Below are positions 36,581-45,957 of a stretch of DNA of 50,722 nucleotides, piece by piece. The stretch lies in contig NZ_JACSPV010000031.1 of NCBI RefSeq assembly GCF_014836955.1, positions 1 through 50,722 on the forward strand, written 5' to 3'. The notes beneath the pieces are model-generated. The model saw only the letters and a program-made list of their open reading frames with translations. It had not been told where the DNA came from and made no database searches. Every line of letters begins with the position of its first letter. Positions within the stretch are counted from its first letter, which is position 1. The DNA is from Bacillus norwichensis. GTDB taxonomy: Bacteria > Bacillota > Bacilli > Bacillales > Bacillaceae_C. The position numbers and the translations under genes were made by a program.

Positions 36581-37213
36581 ATGGCACTATTTTTTACATA
36601 TGTTATTGCAGGTCTTTCTATTGCAATGCCAGTAGGGGCTATTACAGTAGAGATGACGAAGCAAGGTCTCAAAAATGGATTTATGCATGGCTGGGTTGTT
36701 GGATTAGGTGGAATGACTATTGATTTTGCTTTAATCGTAGCACTTTATTTTGGATTAGCTTCTTTTCTGCAGTTTCCTTTTATTCAAATACCAATGTGGC
36801 TAGTGGGTGCCATATTTTTGTTTTTAATCGGCTATGATTCTATTAAAAATGCGGATAAAGATATAACATTATCAGGTGAAAAAACTACAAAATCACTATG
36901 GTTAACTTATCGTAACGGCTTTCTCGTTGCAATATCTCCCGGGAATATTATTTTTTGGTTAAGTGTGTTTGGAGCAGTACTATCTAATTCATATAGTTCA
37001 GCTAAGCCAACAAGTTTTTTAATTATTGCCGCAGGTGTTTTAACGGGAATTTTATTGCATGACCTAGGTTTATTAACCATTGTGGCAACTACTAGAAAAG
37101 CAATGAATCGATCAATGATTAAAAGATTTTCTATCATCGCAGGATTTGTGTTAATTGGTTTTTCTGGATATTTTGTTTATAAATTCTTCATTGCCATGAC
37201 AGGCGTGCTGTAG
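36581..37213 (+). CDS. LysE family amino acid exporter
   Basis: Membrane exporter of 210 residues with about six helices. It has AGLSIAMPVGAITVEMTKQGLKNG at the N-terminus, the conserved (G)PVG motif of the family, and NGFLVAISPGNIIFW in TM4. Substrate unknown. ATG 36581 follows AAAGGTGTG. Single gene; a bidirectional terminator separates it from the convergent MocR gene. Confidence 0.88.
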   Translation: MALFFTYVIAGLSIAMPVGAITVEMTKQGLKNGFMHGWVVGLGGMTIDFALIVALYFGLASFLQFPFIQIPMWLVGAIFLFLIGYDSIKNADKDITLSGEKTTKSLWLTYRNGFLVAISPGNIIFWLSVFGAVLSNSYSSAKPTSFLIIAAGVLTGILLHDLGLLTIVATTRKAMNRSMIKRFSIIAGFVLIGFSGYFVYKFFIAMTGVL

Positions 37214-37329
37214 GTAGAAGCTTCCTTTTTAGAAGGCCCTCTAGTAGGCCCGGTTCATGACATCACGTAGAATACCAGTCTTTGGCAACCAGCATATTTT
37301 TACTCTAGCAGTAACTTCCGTTTTGTGAT

Positions 37330-37368
37330 AAACCTATGGCCCCAGTTTTACACTAGGGTCATAGGTTT
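37330..37368. terminator. Bidirectional terminator between lysE-like and mocR-like genes
   Basis: AAACCTATGGCCC/GGGTCATAGGTTT imperfect stem between convergent genes. Confidence 0.75.
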
Positions 37369-37370
37369 AA

Positions 37371-38801
37371 TCATTTAAATATGTTAGATAATTGCTTTAT
37401 ACCACGCTGAATTGTCTCCTCATTCACTTTGGAGTAACCCAATACCCATCCCTTTCGCTTGCTTTCAAGACAATAGGGACTTAATGGATATACTCGTATT
37501 CCATTCTCTAAAGCCTTATTAGTCATTTCTTCTTCCATAAAATCCTCATCTGCTTCCAGCAACATGTGCAAACCTGTCTCCACACCTTTTATAGAAAACA
37601 ATTCATCTAATTGTGTTGAAGCAATCGCCCTTACCATCGCCTCATGCCTTCGTCTATAGACGTTTTTGACTCGCCTCATATGTCGCATGAAGTGACCCTG
37701 CTCAATAAAATGAGTAAGGGTTAACTGCTCCATGATGGGAAGATGCCGGGAAGTGAGTTTATGTACACGGGCTATTTGTGCAATTGCCTCAACAGATCCT
37801 ATAATGGCTGAAATCCGAATTCCTGGAGCAATCATTTTGGAAAAGCTCATCAAATAGAGTGTACATTCAGGCTCTTGACTAAATAATGTCGGAAGTGGGT
37901 CACCTTTATGGCGAAACTCACCGTCATAGTCATCTTCTATAATCCAAGATTGGTTGGAAATAGCTCGCTTAAATAATTCCCCTCTCCGCTTTACAGACAT
38001 AATCACACCGGTTGCAGACTGATGAGCAGGTGTAACAAAAATAAGCTTGGATTGTGTAGGTATGCGATCCACCACTATTCCTTGTTCATCGACTGGAACA
38101 GGCATAACGTTCATATTTCGATACATTAAAGTCAGTCCAGCTGGAGGAAATCCCGGATCCTCGACAGCTACTGTGTCCCCTTCTTTCAGTAAGGCTTGTG
38201 AGATCAGATCTATGCTTTGCTGAGCACCGGATGTTAGTAATATCTGATCTATATCAACATGAATTCCTCTTCCAACTGATAAGTAATTTTGAATTTGATA
38301 GCGCAATGGTTCATAGCCAAAAGGATTTCCGTACAGCCAGCTGGACAAATCAGCTTTGTCCGATGCATGAAGAAATGATTGCCTCCATTTTTTCAAGAAT
38401 AAAGAATCTAAGTAAGGCTCATGGGGAGAAAAATCAATATCGACTTCGCTAAGCTCTTTTCCCCAAGACCAATCATGTAATCTCTCTACGGCATCTTCTA
38501 AAACCGGCAAAGATGGTGGGGACAAGTGTTGTGCCGACCTTTCCTCCTTTGAGATGTTAAGCTGACTCCAGTCACTTACACGTGTTCCTCCACGCCGTGA
38601 AGTAACAGTATAGCCTCTGCTATATAGCTCTTCATACACGGTTTGTACAGTTGAGCGAGCGACACCTAATTGTTGAGCCAGTTCACGTGTTGGAGGAAGC
38701 TGGTAGCCAGCTTTCCATTTTCCACTCGTAATATTATGAACAGCTTGATCAAGGAGCTGTTTCCAAATTGGATTTTGAGCTTGTCGATCTATTTTTATCA
38801 C
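37371..38801 (-). CDS. MocR/PdxR-type regulator (GntR DNA-binding domain fused to aminotransferase fold)
   Basis: 476 residues. GntR winged helix at about 10-75 (PPTRELAQQLGVARSTVQTVYEEL), then a class I aminotransferase-like domain with YGNPFGYEPLRYQI, IIEDDYDGEFRHKGDPLPTL and the PLP lysine in MSFSKMIAPGIR. Such proteins use PLP adducts as effectors. GTG 38801 is chosen because AAAGGAG lies ten bases before it. Divergent from the BenE-type transporter, which it may control. Confidence 0.9.
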   Translation of the reverse strand: MIKIDRQAQNPIWKQLLDQAVHNITSGKWKAGYQLPPTRELAQQLGVARSTVQTVYEELYSRGYTVTSRRGGTRVSDWSQLNISKEERSAQHLSPPSLPVLEDAVERLHDWSWGKELSEVDIDFSPHEPYLDSLFLKKWRQSFLHASDKADLSSWLYGNPFGYEPLRYQIQNYLSVGRGIHVDIDQILLTSGAQQSIDLISQALLKEGDTVAVEDPGFPPAGLTLMYRNMNVMPVPVDEQGIVVDRIPTQSKLIFVTPAHQSATGVIMSVKRRGELFKRAISNQSWIIEDDYDGEFRHKGDPLPTLFSQEPECTLYLMSFSKMIAPGIRISAIIGSVEAIAQIARVHKLTSRHLPIMEQLTLTHFIEQGHFMRHMRRVKNVYRRRHEAMVRAIASTQLDELFSIKGVETGLHMLLEADEDFMEEEMTNKALENGIRVYPLSPYCLESKRKGWVLGYSKVNEETIQRGIKQLSNIFK

Positions 38802-39359
38802 TGCGCAACTCACTCCTTTATGGACTGATTAAAATTGCTATTTTTGGATATATCATACCATTCCAATCGTTGTTATACTACGGTTGCACCATAAATCACA
38901 TTATGAATGGAGAGAAACAACATGAAGCATATGAAATGTAAAATTCAAAATAACGGGAGTATTTTACACTTGAATGAGTCGGCAGGAAGGAAAAATTGAA
39001 AAATAGCCGTTGAAAACTTTGTATCAGATATCCCAAAAATCTGGTCGTCATAGACAATGAAAGAAGCCCCCAATATGGAAAAAACATGCTCATGAACAAC
39101 AGGCGTCGCTTATGTAAAGCCGGTTCTTAATGACTGATAACAAAGTGAAGCATGAACTTATCTTATGAGATACCTCTCATTTGCTGGATTAATAGCGTCA
39201 TCTTTATTCATACCCAAATCTATTTGCTCACTTTATCACAAAGAGTTAAGCAACAACCAAAGTAATCCGTTTTCTGATTATACCAATAATGAACATCATT
39301 AAAGGCATTCTCATACTTGGTGGGATTTTAACAAAATGCTTTCGGAAGGAGACACCAAA
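38802..39359 (+). other. Intergenic region between mocR-like and benE-like genes with decayed ORF
   Basis: Of this 558-base stretch only 38922-38999 has a start with a ribosome site (GGAGAG, then ATG), giving a 25-codon ORF opening MKHMKCKIQNNGSILHLNES. Its position as the divergent partner of a MocR gene, and similar-frame stubs to about 39100, suggest the ruined 5' end of a former target gene. I cannot identify it. Confidence 0.3.
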
Positions 39360-40601
39360 ATGAAATCTAAATCAAATCCACTGCAGCTAGATGATTTATT
39401 TTTTCCTTCGGTAGCTGCCTTAGTATCTGTACTTATTAATTATGGTGGAACGTTTGCCATTGTATTCCAAGCCGCCAAAGTAGCTAATCTAAGCCCCGAA
39501 TTAACCGCTTCATGGGTATTTTCTCTTTCTATAGGTATTGGGATAACTGGGGTATGGTTAAGTTACAAATACAAAGAGCCTATTATCACGGCTTGGTCAA
39601 CTCCAGGGGTTGCCTTTTTAGCATCGGCTTTAGTGTTTACACCCTATAGTGAAGCAATTGGTGCCTATATGATATCTGCCATCGGTTTTATTATATTGGG
39701 TCTGTCCGGGATGTTTGACCGTCTGATTCAATATATTCCTCCCGGGATTTCAGCTGGTTTATTGGCCGGTATATTGCTTCAATTTGGAATAGCGGCCTTT
39801 GGTGGAGCTGAAATAGACCCAGCTTTCGTTATTATGTTATTTTTTACATATATAGTTTTAAAACGGCTTTTCCCGCGATTTGCTATAGTAGGTATCTTAG
39901 TTGTTGGATCTTTGTCCCTCATTCTATTCAATAAAGTCGATTTTACAGGGGTAGGGCTGGACTTTGCACTTCCGGTGTTTACCATGCCAGAGTTTTCTAT
40001 ATCTTCATTATTAGGTGTTGCATTACCATTATTTATCATTACATTAACCGGACAATACATCCCTGGTATGTTGATTTTAAGAAGTGATGGATTTAAAACG
40101 AGTGCGAATCCTATACTGACTGTTACAGGCATCGGTTCACTCATTATGGCTCCCTTTGGCTCACATGCTTTTAACATAGCCGCGATATCTTCCGCTATTT
40201 GTACAGGACCGGATGCTCATGAAGATCAATCAAAACGTTATATTGCCGGTATCATTTGCGGAGCGCTATATATATTTGTCGGTATTTTTGGCGTTACACT
40301 TGTCACACTGTTTTTAATACTGCCCTCAACCTTTATAGCAACTCTAGCAGGTTTAGCTTTATTGGGGACGATTGGAAGTAGTCTTGCAGATGCAATGAAA
40401 GATCCCGCAGGTCAAGAAGTGGCATTAATTACTTTCTTGGCCACTGCAGCAAATGTAACGCTTTTGGGAGTAGGCGGTGCATTTTGGGGGTTGGTAGCAG
40501 GTATGTTAGCCCATCTCGTGATAAACTTCCGAACATTCAAGAAGCCAGCAAGCTACAAATTAACCGTAAAGAATAAAAATGAGAAAAGAGTCGCACCATA
40601 A
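39360..40601 (+). CDS. BenE family benzoate/proton symporter-like transporter
   Basis: Membrane protein of 413 residues with about 11-12 helices, related to BenE and the wider nucleobase-cation/sulfate-type fold. It has FAIVFQAAKVANLSPE, ITAWSTPGVAFLAS, PGISAGLLAGILLQFGI and PFGSHAFNIAAISSAICTGPDAHED. No benzoate catabolic genes are nearby, so the substrate is open. ATG 39360 follows GGAAGGAG; the ATG at 39336 lies upstream of that site. Confidence 0.88.
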   Translation: MKSKSNPLQLDDLFFPSVAALVSVLINYGGTFAIVFQAAKVANLSPELTASWVFSLSIGIGITGVWLSYKYKEPIITAWSTPGVAFLASALVFTPYSEAIGAYMISAIGFIILGLSGMFDRLIQYIPPGISAGLLAGILLQFGIAAFGGAEIDPAFVIMLFFTYIVLKRLFPRFAIVGILVVGSLSLILFNKVDFTGVGLDFALPVFTMPEFSISSLLGVALPLFIITLTGQYIPGMLILRSDGFKTSANPILTVTGIGSLIMAPFGSHAFNIAAISSAICTGPDAHEDQSKRYIAGIICGALYIFVGIFGVTLVTLFLILPSTFIATLAGLALLGTIGSSLADAMKDPAGQEVALITFLATAANVTLLGVGGAFWGLVAGMLAHLVINFRTFKKPASYKLTVKNKNEKRVAP

Positions 40602-40752
40602 GTTTAATGAAGCTTTTTTGGAAAAAGCTAGGTCAAATTCGGACCGCACTTGTTATAAAGATTACTGAAAAAACTAAACCATAAACTTTTAATATTTTCT
40701 TGAATCCAATAGCCATGCCTATCCGTAGTTCTGTTAAAGGGACGGTGGAAAC

Positions 40753-41541
40753 ATGAATAATCATGAGATTGACTATCAAATTATTGGCGATGACATGCAA
40801 TTTGTAGAAGTAGAGCTGGATCCAGGTGAAACGGTTGTAGCAGAAGCCGGAAGTCTGATGATGATGGATGACCACATTCATATGGAGACAGTTTTCGGAG
40901 ACGGCTCTTCTCAAAGCGGAGGGCTAATGGACAAGCTTCTCGGCGCCGGCAAACGGGTGTTGACAGGAGAAAGCCTGTTCATGACGATGTTTACAAATGA
41001 AGGTAGCGGAAAAAAGCACGTTTCGTTCGCCTCCCCTTACCCAGGAAAAATTATCCCGATGAATTTGAAGGAGCTGGATGGAAAAATCATCTGTCAAAAA
41101 GATGCATTTTTATGCGCAGCAAAAGGCGTATCTGTAGGAATCGAGTTCCAACGCAAAATAGGGACTGGATTCTTCGGGGGAGAAGGATTCATCATGCAAA
41201 AGCTTGAAGGTGACGGAATGGCGTTTGTTCATGCCGGAGGAACGATCCACCAAAAGACATTGGGACCAGGTGAGACATTGAAAATTGACACGGGTTGTCT
41301 AGTGGCCATAACCCGTGATGTGGATTACGATATTGAATTTGTCCGCGGCGTGAAAACGGCATTGTTTGGAGGAGAAGGGCTCTTTTTTGCCACCTTACGT
41401 GGGCCGGGTACTGTTTGGGTGCAGTCACTGCCATTCAGCCGGCTGGCTAGCCGAGTATTTGCAGCCATGCCAGCGACCGGTGGTTCAAAGGATGAAGGCG
41501 GGATTGGCGGACTATTTAATATGTTCAGTGACAGATCATAG
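40753..41541 (+). CDS. TIGR00266/AIM24 family protein
   Basis: 262 residues, beta-rich, family of unknown function shared by bacteria and mitochondrial AIM24. It has [22 protein letters not shown], glycine-rich [50 protein letters not shown] and [25 protein letters not shown]. No signal peptide. Single gene with GGTGGAAAC before the ATG; a GCCTGC-TAA-GCAGGC hairpin follows the stop. Confidence 0.88.
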   Translation: MNNHEIDYQIIGDDMQFVEVELDPGETVVAEAGSLMMMDDHIHMETVFGDGSSQSGGLMDKLLGAGKRVLTGESLFMTMFTNEGSGKKHVSFASPYPGKIIPMNLKELDGKIICQKDAFLCAAKGVSVGIEFQRKIGTGFFGGEGFIMQKLEGDGMAFVHAGGTIHQKTLGPGETLKIDTGCLVAITRDVDYDIEFVRGVKTALFGGEGLFFATLRGPGTVWVQSLPFSRLASRVFAAMPATGGSKDEGGIGGLFNMFSDRS

Positions 41542-41841
41542 AAGGTGCCTGCTAAGCAGGCCCTTTCTCATGATAGTTGAGGTTTACTGATGCTTTTGAT
41601 ACCTATTTGCCTCTGTACGGTTTTCTTTCACTTTACCTGCTAACTGATACGCAAACCTTTCAACTGGGCATAAATAATAAGCTTCATCTGCTTTAAAAGG
41701 AGACCCTTTTACTGGGCAGATTCAGATAGGTAGATAACAGGCTTTTTATCAATATTATTCTTCTTAATCGGAAAACGGTTTTAACTATATAGCTTGAACA
41801 AAAGAGTTGCGCTTTATAGAGGATGATTTTGAAACAGGTGC

Positions 41842-41940
41842 AGTAGGATTTTCTGGCTTCAGACAGTATTTTTGAACCCTGGATAGTATTCTCCAGCTTT
41901 GGACAGTATGTGCCTAAAATTCAGACAGTATTTTTATATC
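41842..41940. repeat. Short array with about 20-bp period (GACAGTAT units)
   Basis: AGTAT occurs at 41865, 41885, 41905 and 41927 within GA(C/T)AGTAT units, spaced 20, 20 and 22 bases. A weaker unit (CAGTAGGATTT) is 23 bases before the first. The filler contains TTCA or TTTG just before each unit. Sequence is unrelated to the GTGCGA array but has the same period. Confidence 0.7.
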
Positions 41941-41971
41941 TTTTTCATAACAGCATAACTGTTATTCTATA

Positions 41972-42007
41972 AATCTAAAAGCCCCCTTAACATAGAGCTT
42001 TTAGATT
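41972..42007. terminator. Hairpin in AIM24-XRE intergenic region
   Basis: AATCTAAAAGC/GCTTTTAGATT perfect 11-bp stem with a 14-base loop; T-rich flank on both sides is modest. Confidence 0.5.
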
Positions 42008-42028
42008 ATTCAGTGACCAGCTTTTACA

Positions 42029-42114
42029 TTATTTCCCGTATCCGTATTCTACAATTTGGCCTGTTTGTTCATTATCATATTGTTTTTGCGATAAAACAGT
42101 ATGATTTTCTTAAT
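42029..42114 (-). pseudogene. Possible fossil C-terminus of a lost gene
   Basis: On the minus strand a short open stretch between stops reads ENHTVLSQKQYDNEQTG then QIVEYGYGK, ending at a stop codon. The protein-like composition suggests a gene tail, but I cannot name the family. The rest of 41542-42252 shows only the 20-bp array and a hairpin. Confidence 0.25.
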
Positions 42115-42252
42115 GAGGAAGAGCATTGTTAAAAATAGTTAAAAAGTCCAATTACATAAAAATTTATTGCTCCTCCATCATCGTCTTTTTATTTTTTAGC
42201 CAGGATACTTGAAACTGTAGATAATCCTCAATTTTAATGTATGAAGCAACTT

Positions 42253-42618
42253 TTACATGCTTTCCTCATTCTTCAAGAGGATCTCTTTGATTTTGGCTCT
42301 ATCCCTCTCATTTAAACCTTTAAATTCTTTGATCATAGCCATAAAAATAATTTTATCTTCTCCACTGAAGCCTTCAAAATTAATTTTCAGTGTATTTTGT
42401 GATTCTTGAACAGCTTGATTTAATTCAGCTAGCTCCAAAGCATTTAATGAGTAGGATATAGCAATCTTATCAATCCATTCTTGAGGAACGTTTCTTTTTC
42501 CATTTTCAACAGCTGATAAGTAAGAAGAGGCGACCCCTATTTTATCAGCCATATCTTTTAATAGCTCATCGTTATCTACTCTTAGCTTTCTACAAAACTT
42601 TCCAAAAGAGGTTAGCAC
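42253..42618 (-). CDS. XRE-family helix-turn-helix regulator
   Basis: 121 residues. HTH_3-type domain at about 5-65 (LLKDMADKIGVASSYLSAVENGKRNVP) with a short acidic helical C-terminal part (DKIIFMAMIKEFKGLNERDRAKIKEILL). It resembles small plasmid or mobile-element regulators and HigA-like antitoxins, but no toxin partner is adjacent. GTG start at 42618, seven bases after GGAAGG. Confidence 0.85.
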   Translation of the reverse strand: MLTSFGKFCRKLRVDNDELLKDMADKIGVASSYLSAVENGKRNVPQEWIDKIAISYSLNALELAELNQAVQESQNTLKINFEGFSGEDKIIFMAMIKEFKGLNERDRAKIKEILLKNEESM

Positions 42619-42974
42619 AGCATGTCCTTCCTTTCTAACTAAACTATTTAATTGATTCCGTTCTAATCATACTGTACTTAAATATACAATTTCTTTTTCA
42701 ATCTATTAAAGGTTTTTAAGCTGCCAATTATACAAATATTTTATTTGAGGAAAAATGCTACATCGTGCAGGCCAAGAGACTTAGGGTGCGTCCTCCTGTA
42801 TGTTAAATCCAGATACAACGCACTAGAGCAAAATTTATTTTCAACTCAGAAGCTGATGTTGACGCTATATAACCAAAAAAGCGACCCGTCCAAAGGATAG
42901 GTCGCCCTCTTTGACAATCATCTTGCCTAAATATGTTCAGCGCATTGTCCTTTATGATTTTCAACACCTGAAAG
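42619..42974. other. Intergenic stretch upstream of XRE gene
   Basis: No gene seen in these 356 bases. The only clear signal is the minus-strand terminator at 42875-42905. A 72-codon minus frame at 42803-43021 has no ribosome site and runs into the repeat. Confidence 0.5.
42875..42905 (-). terminator. Terminator downstream of methyltransferase gene
   Basis: GCGACC/GGTCGC stem followed on the minus strand by TTTTTTGG. It lies beyond dispersed repeat copy 4, again as if the repeat had inserted between the gene and its terminator. Confidence 0.8.
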
Positions 42975-42975
42975 T

Positions 42976-43139
42976 TAAATGTACCTTGATTCATTTGCGC
43001 CCTGAATTTATCTAGCTCCACTCGACAAAATCTGTGGCTTTAGCTTGATTCAGCCGGGGTTTGAACCATCACTGAATAGAATACCAATATACATTCATCT
43101 CACCACTTACGAAAGTGGGAGACGCTAAATAAAGTTAAA
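42976..43139 (-). repeat. Dispersed structured repeat, copy 4
   Basis: Copy of the family described at 36011-36204: GACAAAATCTGTGGC, GATTCAGCCGGGGTTTGAACC, CACTGAATAGAATACC, CATTCATCTCACCACTTAC, GAAAGTGGGAGAC and AAAGTTAAA. The outer hairpin near 42980 is eroded. Its TTTAAC end begins three bases past the methyltransferase stop codon. Confidence 0.85.
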
Positions 43140-43141
43140 CC

Positions 43142-43900
43142 TTATTTCCGTACAGCTTCAAATGTCAACAATTGCGTTTCCTTCGTTGGATCTTTCTTAT
43201 AAGAATAACTAGCAGAACATGTTATTTCAAGGAAACCTATGCTTTCCAATATAAGTTTGAACTCCTCGACTCCATACCAACGCATGGCAAACCGTTGCAG
43301 CTCGGTGTCCATTAGCTTCCCTTTTTTCCATTTCTCATATTTTAGATAGGTTAGGGTAGATTGATCTACCCAGTCCATTTCTATTGATTTACTTTCCAAT
43401 AAAATGCCTTCTTCATGAGAAAAAGGAAAAGTTGAAGTGGAAATTTCGCCTGTTTGCCAATCACTGGGGATTAGAAGATCAATGATCACACGTCCTCCAG
43501 GTAATAAATGATGATAAAAACACTTCAAAGCAGCTTTAGCATCTTCTAACTTCTCAATTAAACAAAAGGAACCCGTCGGTATAATGATCACTTCATACTT
43601 TGAAGGTAATTTAAAATGACGTAAATCGCCTTCATATAGATTCGGGGTCAAACCTCTTTCATTACAGCGTTTTCGACAAGAATCAAGCATTGCAGGAGAA
43701 TAGTCAATCCCGTCAACGGTATACCCCTTCTCGATTAAGGGTATTAGAACTCGTCCTGATCCCACTGCAGCTTCAAGTATCTTTCCGTTCGTGCCTTTTA
43801 ATCTTTCAAGATAATACTCAATGTCACCACCTACTGAATATCCAATAGGCTTTGTAAAATCATAAAGCTCTGTACTGAGCTCACCATAATAGCTAAACAA
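43142..43900 (-). CDS. Class I SAM-dependent methyltransferase
   Basis: 252 residues. SAM-binding motif I is ILEAAVGSGRVLIPL (E-x-x-x-G-x-G), motif II-like VDGIDYSPAML, then LYEGDLRHFKLPSKYEVIII and LLPGGRVIIDLL. Substrate unknown; similar Bacillus proteins are annotated only as methyltransferases. The start is TTG 43900 with GGAGG seven bases before it, giving MFSYYGELSTELYDF; the longer frame to 43957 includes the ribosome site. Confidence 0.87.
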   Translation of the reverse strand: MFSYYGELSTELYDFTKPIGYSVGGDIEYYLERLKGTNGKILEAAVGSGRVLIPLIEKGYTVDGIDYSPAMLDSCRKRCNERGLTPNLYEGDLRHFKLPSKYEVIIIPTGSFCLIEKLEDAKAALKCFYHHLLPGGRVIIDLLIPSDWQTGEISTSTFPFSHEEGILLESKSIEMDWVDQSTLTYLKYEKWKKGKLMDTELQRFAMRWYGVEEFKLILESIGFLEITCSASYSYKKDPTKETQLLTFEAVRK

Positions 43901-44010
43901 TTCCTGTCCTCCTATTATGATACGGAAGAAATAGTTCGATTGTAAATGCTTCCGCACCTAGTAACTGAATATAAAGAAAAGACTATCATAGTAAGCTACT
44001 CAATTTCTAA

Positions 44011-44193
44011 TCAAATGCGCCTTGGCGTATTCGCACCCAGATTTATCAAGCTATTTCCTCTGAAAATCTGCGGCATCCACCAGAGGCTTTAACTTGATTC
44101 AACTGGGGTTTGAAAACTCCACTGAATGGAATACCAATAGGCATTCCATCTCACCACTTACGAATGTGGGGACTTTTGCTGAATAAAGTTAAA
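44011..44193 (-). repeat. Dispersed structured repeat, copy 5
   Basis: Copy of the family described at 36011-36204, with the TCAAATGCGCCTTGGCGTATT outer hairpin intact, TTTATCAAGC, GAAAATCTGCGGCATCC, TTGATTCAACTGGGGTTTGAA, ACTGAATGGAATACC, CACTTACGAATGTGGG and GAATAAAGTTAAA. About 183 bp. It is the only copy not touching a gene; the TetR stop codon is 78 bases away. Confidence 0.88.
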
Positions 44194-44270
44194 TTGAATA
44201 GCTAGGAGACGTCTTTTCGAGATCGGCCGACTTCAGCGAAAGGTCATAGAAGACGCCGGCATGTTCATTC

Positions 44271-44915
44271 TTATTCACTTAATCCTTTCACCAAAAATTG
44301 AATGGTTCTTTCCATTTCCTCTTCGTCCTCCCACTCTTCAGAAGATACTATGAAAAAACGGGCGATTAAATGGCCGAAAATCGTCGAAAGAAACAAGCGA
44401 ATGACGGTTTTTGACGGCATAACCATGATTTCACCTTTTTCTTGGTAATGCATGACGACCTTCTCCATGCGAATATAGATTTTAGCGGCGATATGTTCTA
44501 AAAATTGCTCCTGCAGTTCCTTTTGAAAAGGAAGCTCCTGCACAAGAATTCTAAAAAGGAGTATGTTCTTCTCCACAAACGCTTCTCTGTTTTTAATCAT
44601 TGCTCTGAGGAAGTCCTCCAGAGTATCGTAATCCTTATCCAATACACGATTAATATCCTTTATAACAAGAGGGGCGATCATTTTGGCCATCATCGGTGCA
44701 ACAATGGATAAGAGCAACTCTTTTTTTGTTTTATAATGGCGGAAAATCGTTCCTTCCGCTACTCCAGCTTTCTTTGCAATTTCACTTGTTGAGGTCGCAG
44801 CATAGCCTTTTTCAGCAAAGATTTCGATGGCTGCCGCTATGATTTTCTTCTGTTTCGGTGTGAACTCTTCCTTATCCAAAGACAATTGATCCCAAATCTG
44901 ATTTTGTTCCAACAT
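44271..44915 (-). CDS. TetR-family repressor of the adjacent ABC exporter
   Basis: 214 residues. The N-terminal helix-turn-helix is at about 22-70 (IIAAAIEIFAEKGYAATSTSEIAKKAGVAEGTIFRHYKTKKELL). The C-terminal ligand domain is diverse. It is third in an operon after the ATPase and permease genes (13-base gap). The operon promoter carries a perfect palindrome, so autorepression with efflux control is the likely arrangement. ATG 44915 follows GAGGAG. Confidence 0.9.
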   Translation of the reverse strand: MLEQNQIWDQLSLDKEEFTPKQKKIIAAAIEIFAEKGYAATSTSEIAKKAGVAEGTIFRHYKTKKELLLSIVAPMMAKMIAPLVIKDINRVLDKDYDTLEDFLRAMIKNREAFVEKNILLFRILVQELPFQKELQEQFLEHIAAKIYIRMEKVVMHYQEKGEIMVMPSKTVIRLFLSTIFGHLIARFFIVSSEEWEDEEEMERTIQFLVKGLSE

Positions 44916-44928
44916 AATAGACTCCTCG

Positions 44929-45957
44929 TTAGATTTTCCTATATTTTCTAAGAGCTCCGATATTCAGTACCATAAATAGAACCGCAAACCCCAGCAGAGC
45001 CAACAAATTCAAAGCAATTTCTTCCACTCCATAGCCCCTAACCATGACATCTCTTAACGCATCCGCAGCATAATAAAGTGGCGTAAGCGGACCTACCCAG
45101 CTCAACCAGTCTGAAATAGTTTCAAGATTGAACAGCCCTGAGAAAAATATTTGTGGTACGATGACAATCGGAATAAACTGAATCATCTGCAGCTCATTAT
45201 TGGCAAACGAGGATAATAAAATTCCGAGAGTCAAGGCTGTCAATGACAGAAGCACAATGATCAATAATACATACCAGAAGGAACCTTCCATTAACATACC
45301 CAGGACATAAATGCTGTAGGCAGCTATGATGGTTGCTTGAAACAGTGTAAAAACGCCAAACCCAACTACATATCCAACGACAATTTCCCATTTGCGGAGC
45401 GGTGTTGATAATAGTCGCTCCAATGTTCCCGATGTCCTCTCTCTTATAAAAGAAACGCCTGCAATGATGAACACAAAGAAGAAAACGAAAAAGCCGAGGA
45501 GAACAGGCCCGAAGTAATCGAATTGGCTCATATCAGCCGAACCATGCAAATAGTGGATCTCTATGTCGGTCACTCCACTTTCTCCCTGCAAGGGCTTAAA
45601 CGCTTTTTGTATCCATTTCATCGCAGAACCATTGACAAGCGGATCACTGCCTTCCAGATAAACAGATGGCGGCATCTGATCGAAAACAAGATAACCATCC
45701 AATTCGCGGGAAGAAAGAAGCTTTTTAGCCTTATCCTCTTCTTTTACATCCATGATCTTTGCACCTTTAAGGTCCATTTTATCCTTGATTTGTTCTGGCG
45801 CATTCACTAGCCCTATTTTAGGTGTGTAATCATCTCCATTAAAAACAAGATGGAGCATCGTGAGAACGAGAATAGGAGCAAATACTAAGAGGCCGAGAGT
45901 TCTCTTATCTCTTCCAATCTGCTGTAAAATCCTTTTAACCAAGGCCATGACTCTCAT
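44929..45957 (-). CDS. ABC-2 type transporter permease
   Basis: 342 residues. TM1 at about 20-37, a large extracytoplasmic region, then five helices from about 180 (YFGPVLLGFFVFFFVFIIAG, RERTSGTLERLLSTPLRKWEIVVGY, typical ABC-2 motif). Exports an unknown compound with the ATPase encoded upstream. Start overlaps the ATPase stop (ATGA) and has GGAGGTG upstream. Confidence 0.9.
   Translation of the reverse strand: MRVMALVKRILQQIGRDKRTLGLLVFAPILVLTMLHLVFNGDDYTPKIGLVNAPEQIKDKMDLKGAKIMDVKEEDKAKKLLSSRELDGYLVFDQMPPSVYLEGSDPLVNGSAMKWIQKAFKPLQGESGVTDIEIHYLHGSADMSQFDYFGPVLLGFFVFFFVFIIAGVSFIRERTSGTLERLLSTPLRKWEIVVGYVVGFGVFTLFQATIIAAYSIYVLGMLMEGSFWYVLLIIVLLSLTALTLGILLSSFANNELQMIQFIPIVIVPQIFFSGLFNLETISDWLSWVGPLTPLYYAADALRDVMVRGYGVEEIALNLLALLGFAVLFMVLNIGALRKYRKI

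Noticed and set aside
42803-43021. 72-codon minus-strand ORF
   Set aside because: It reads into repeat copy 4 and across a terminator; no start signal.
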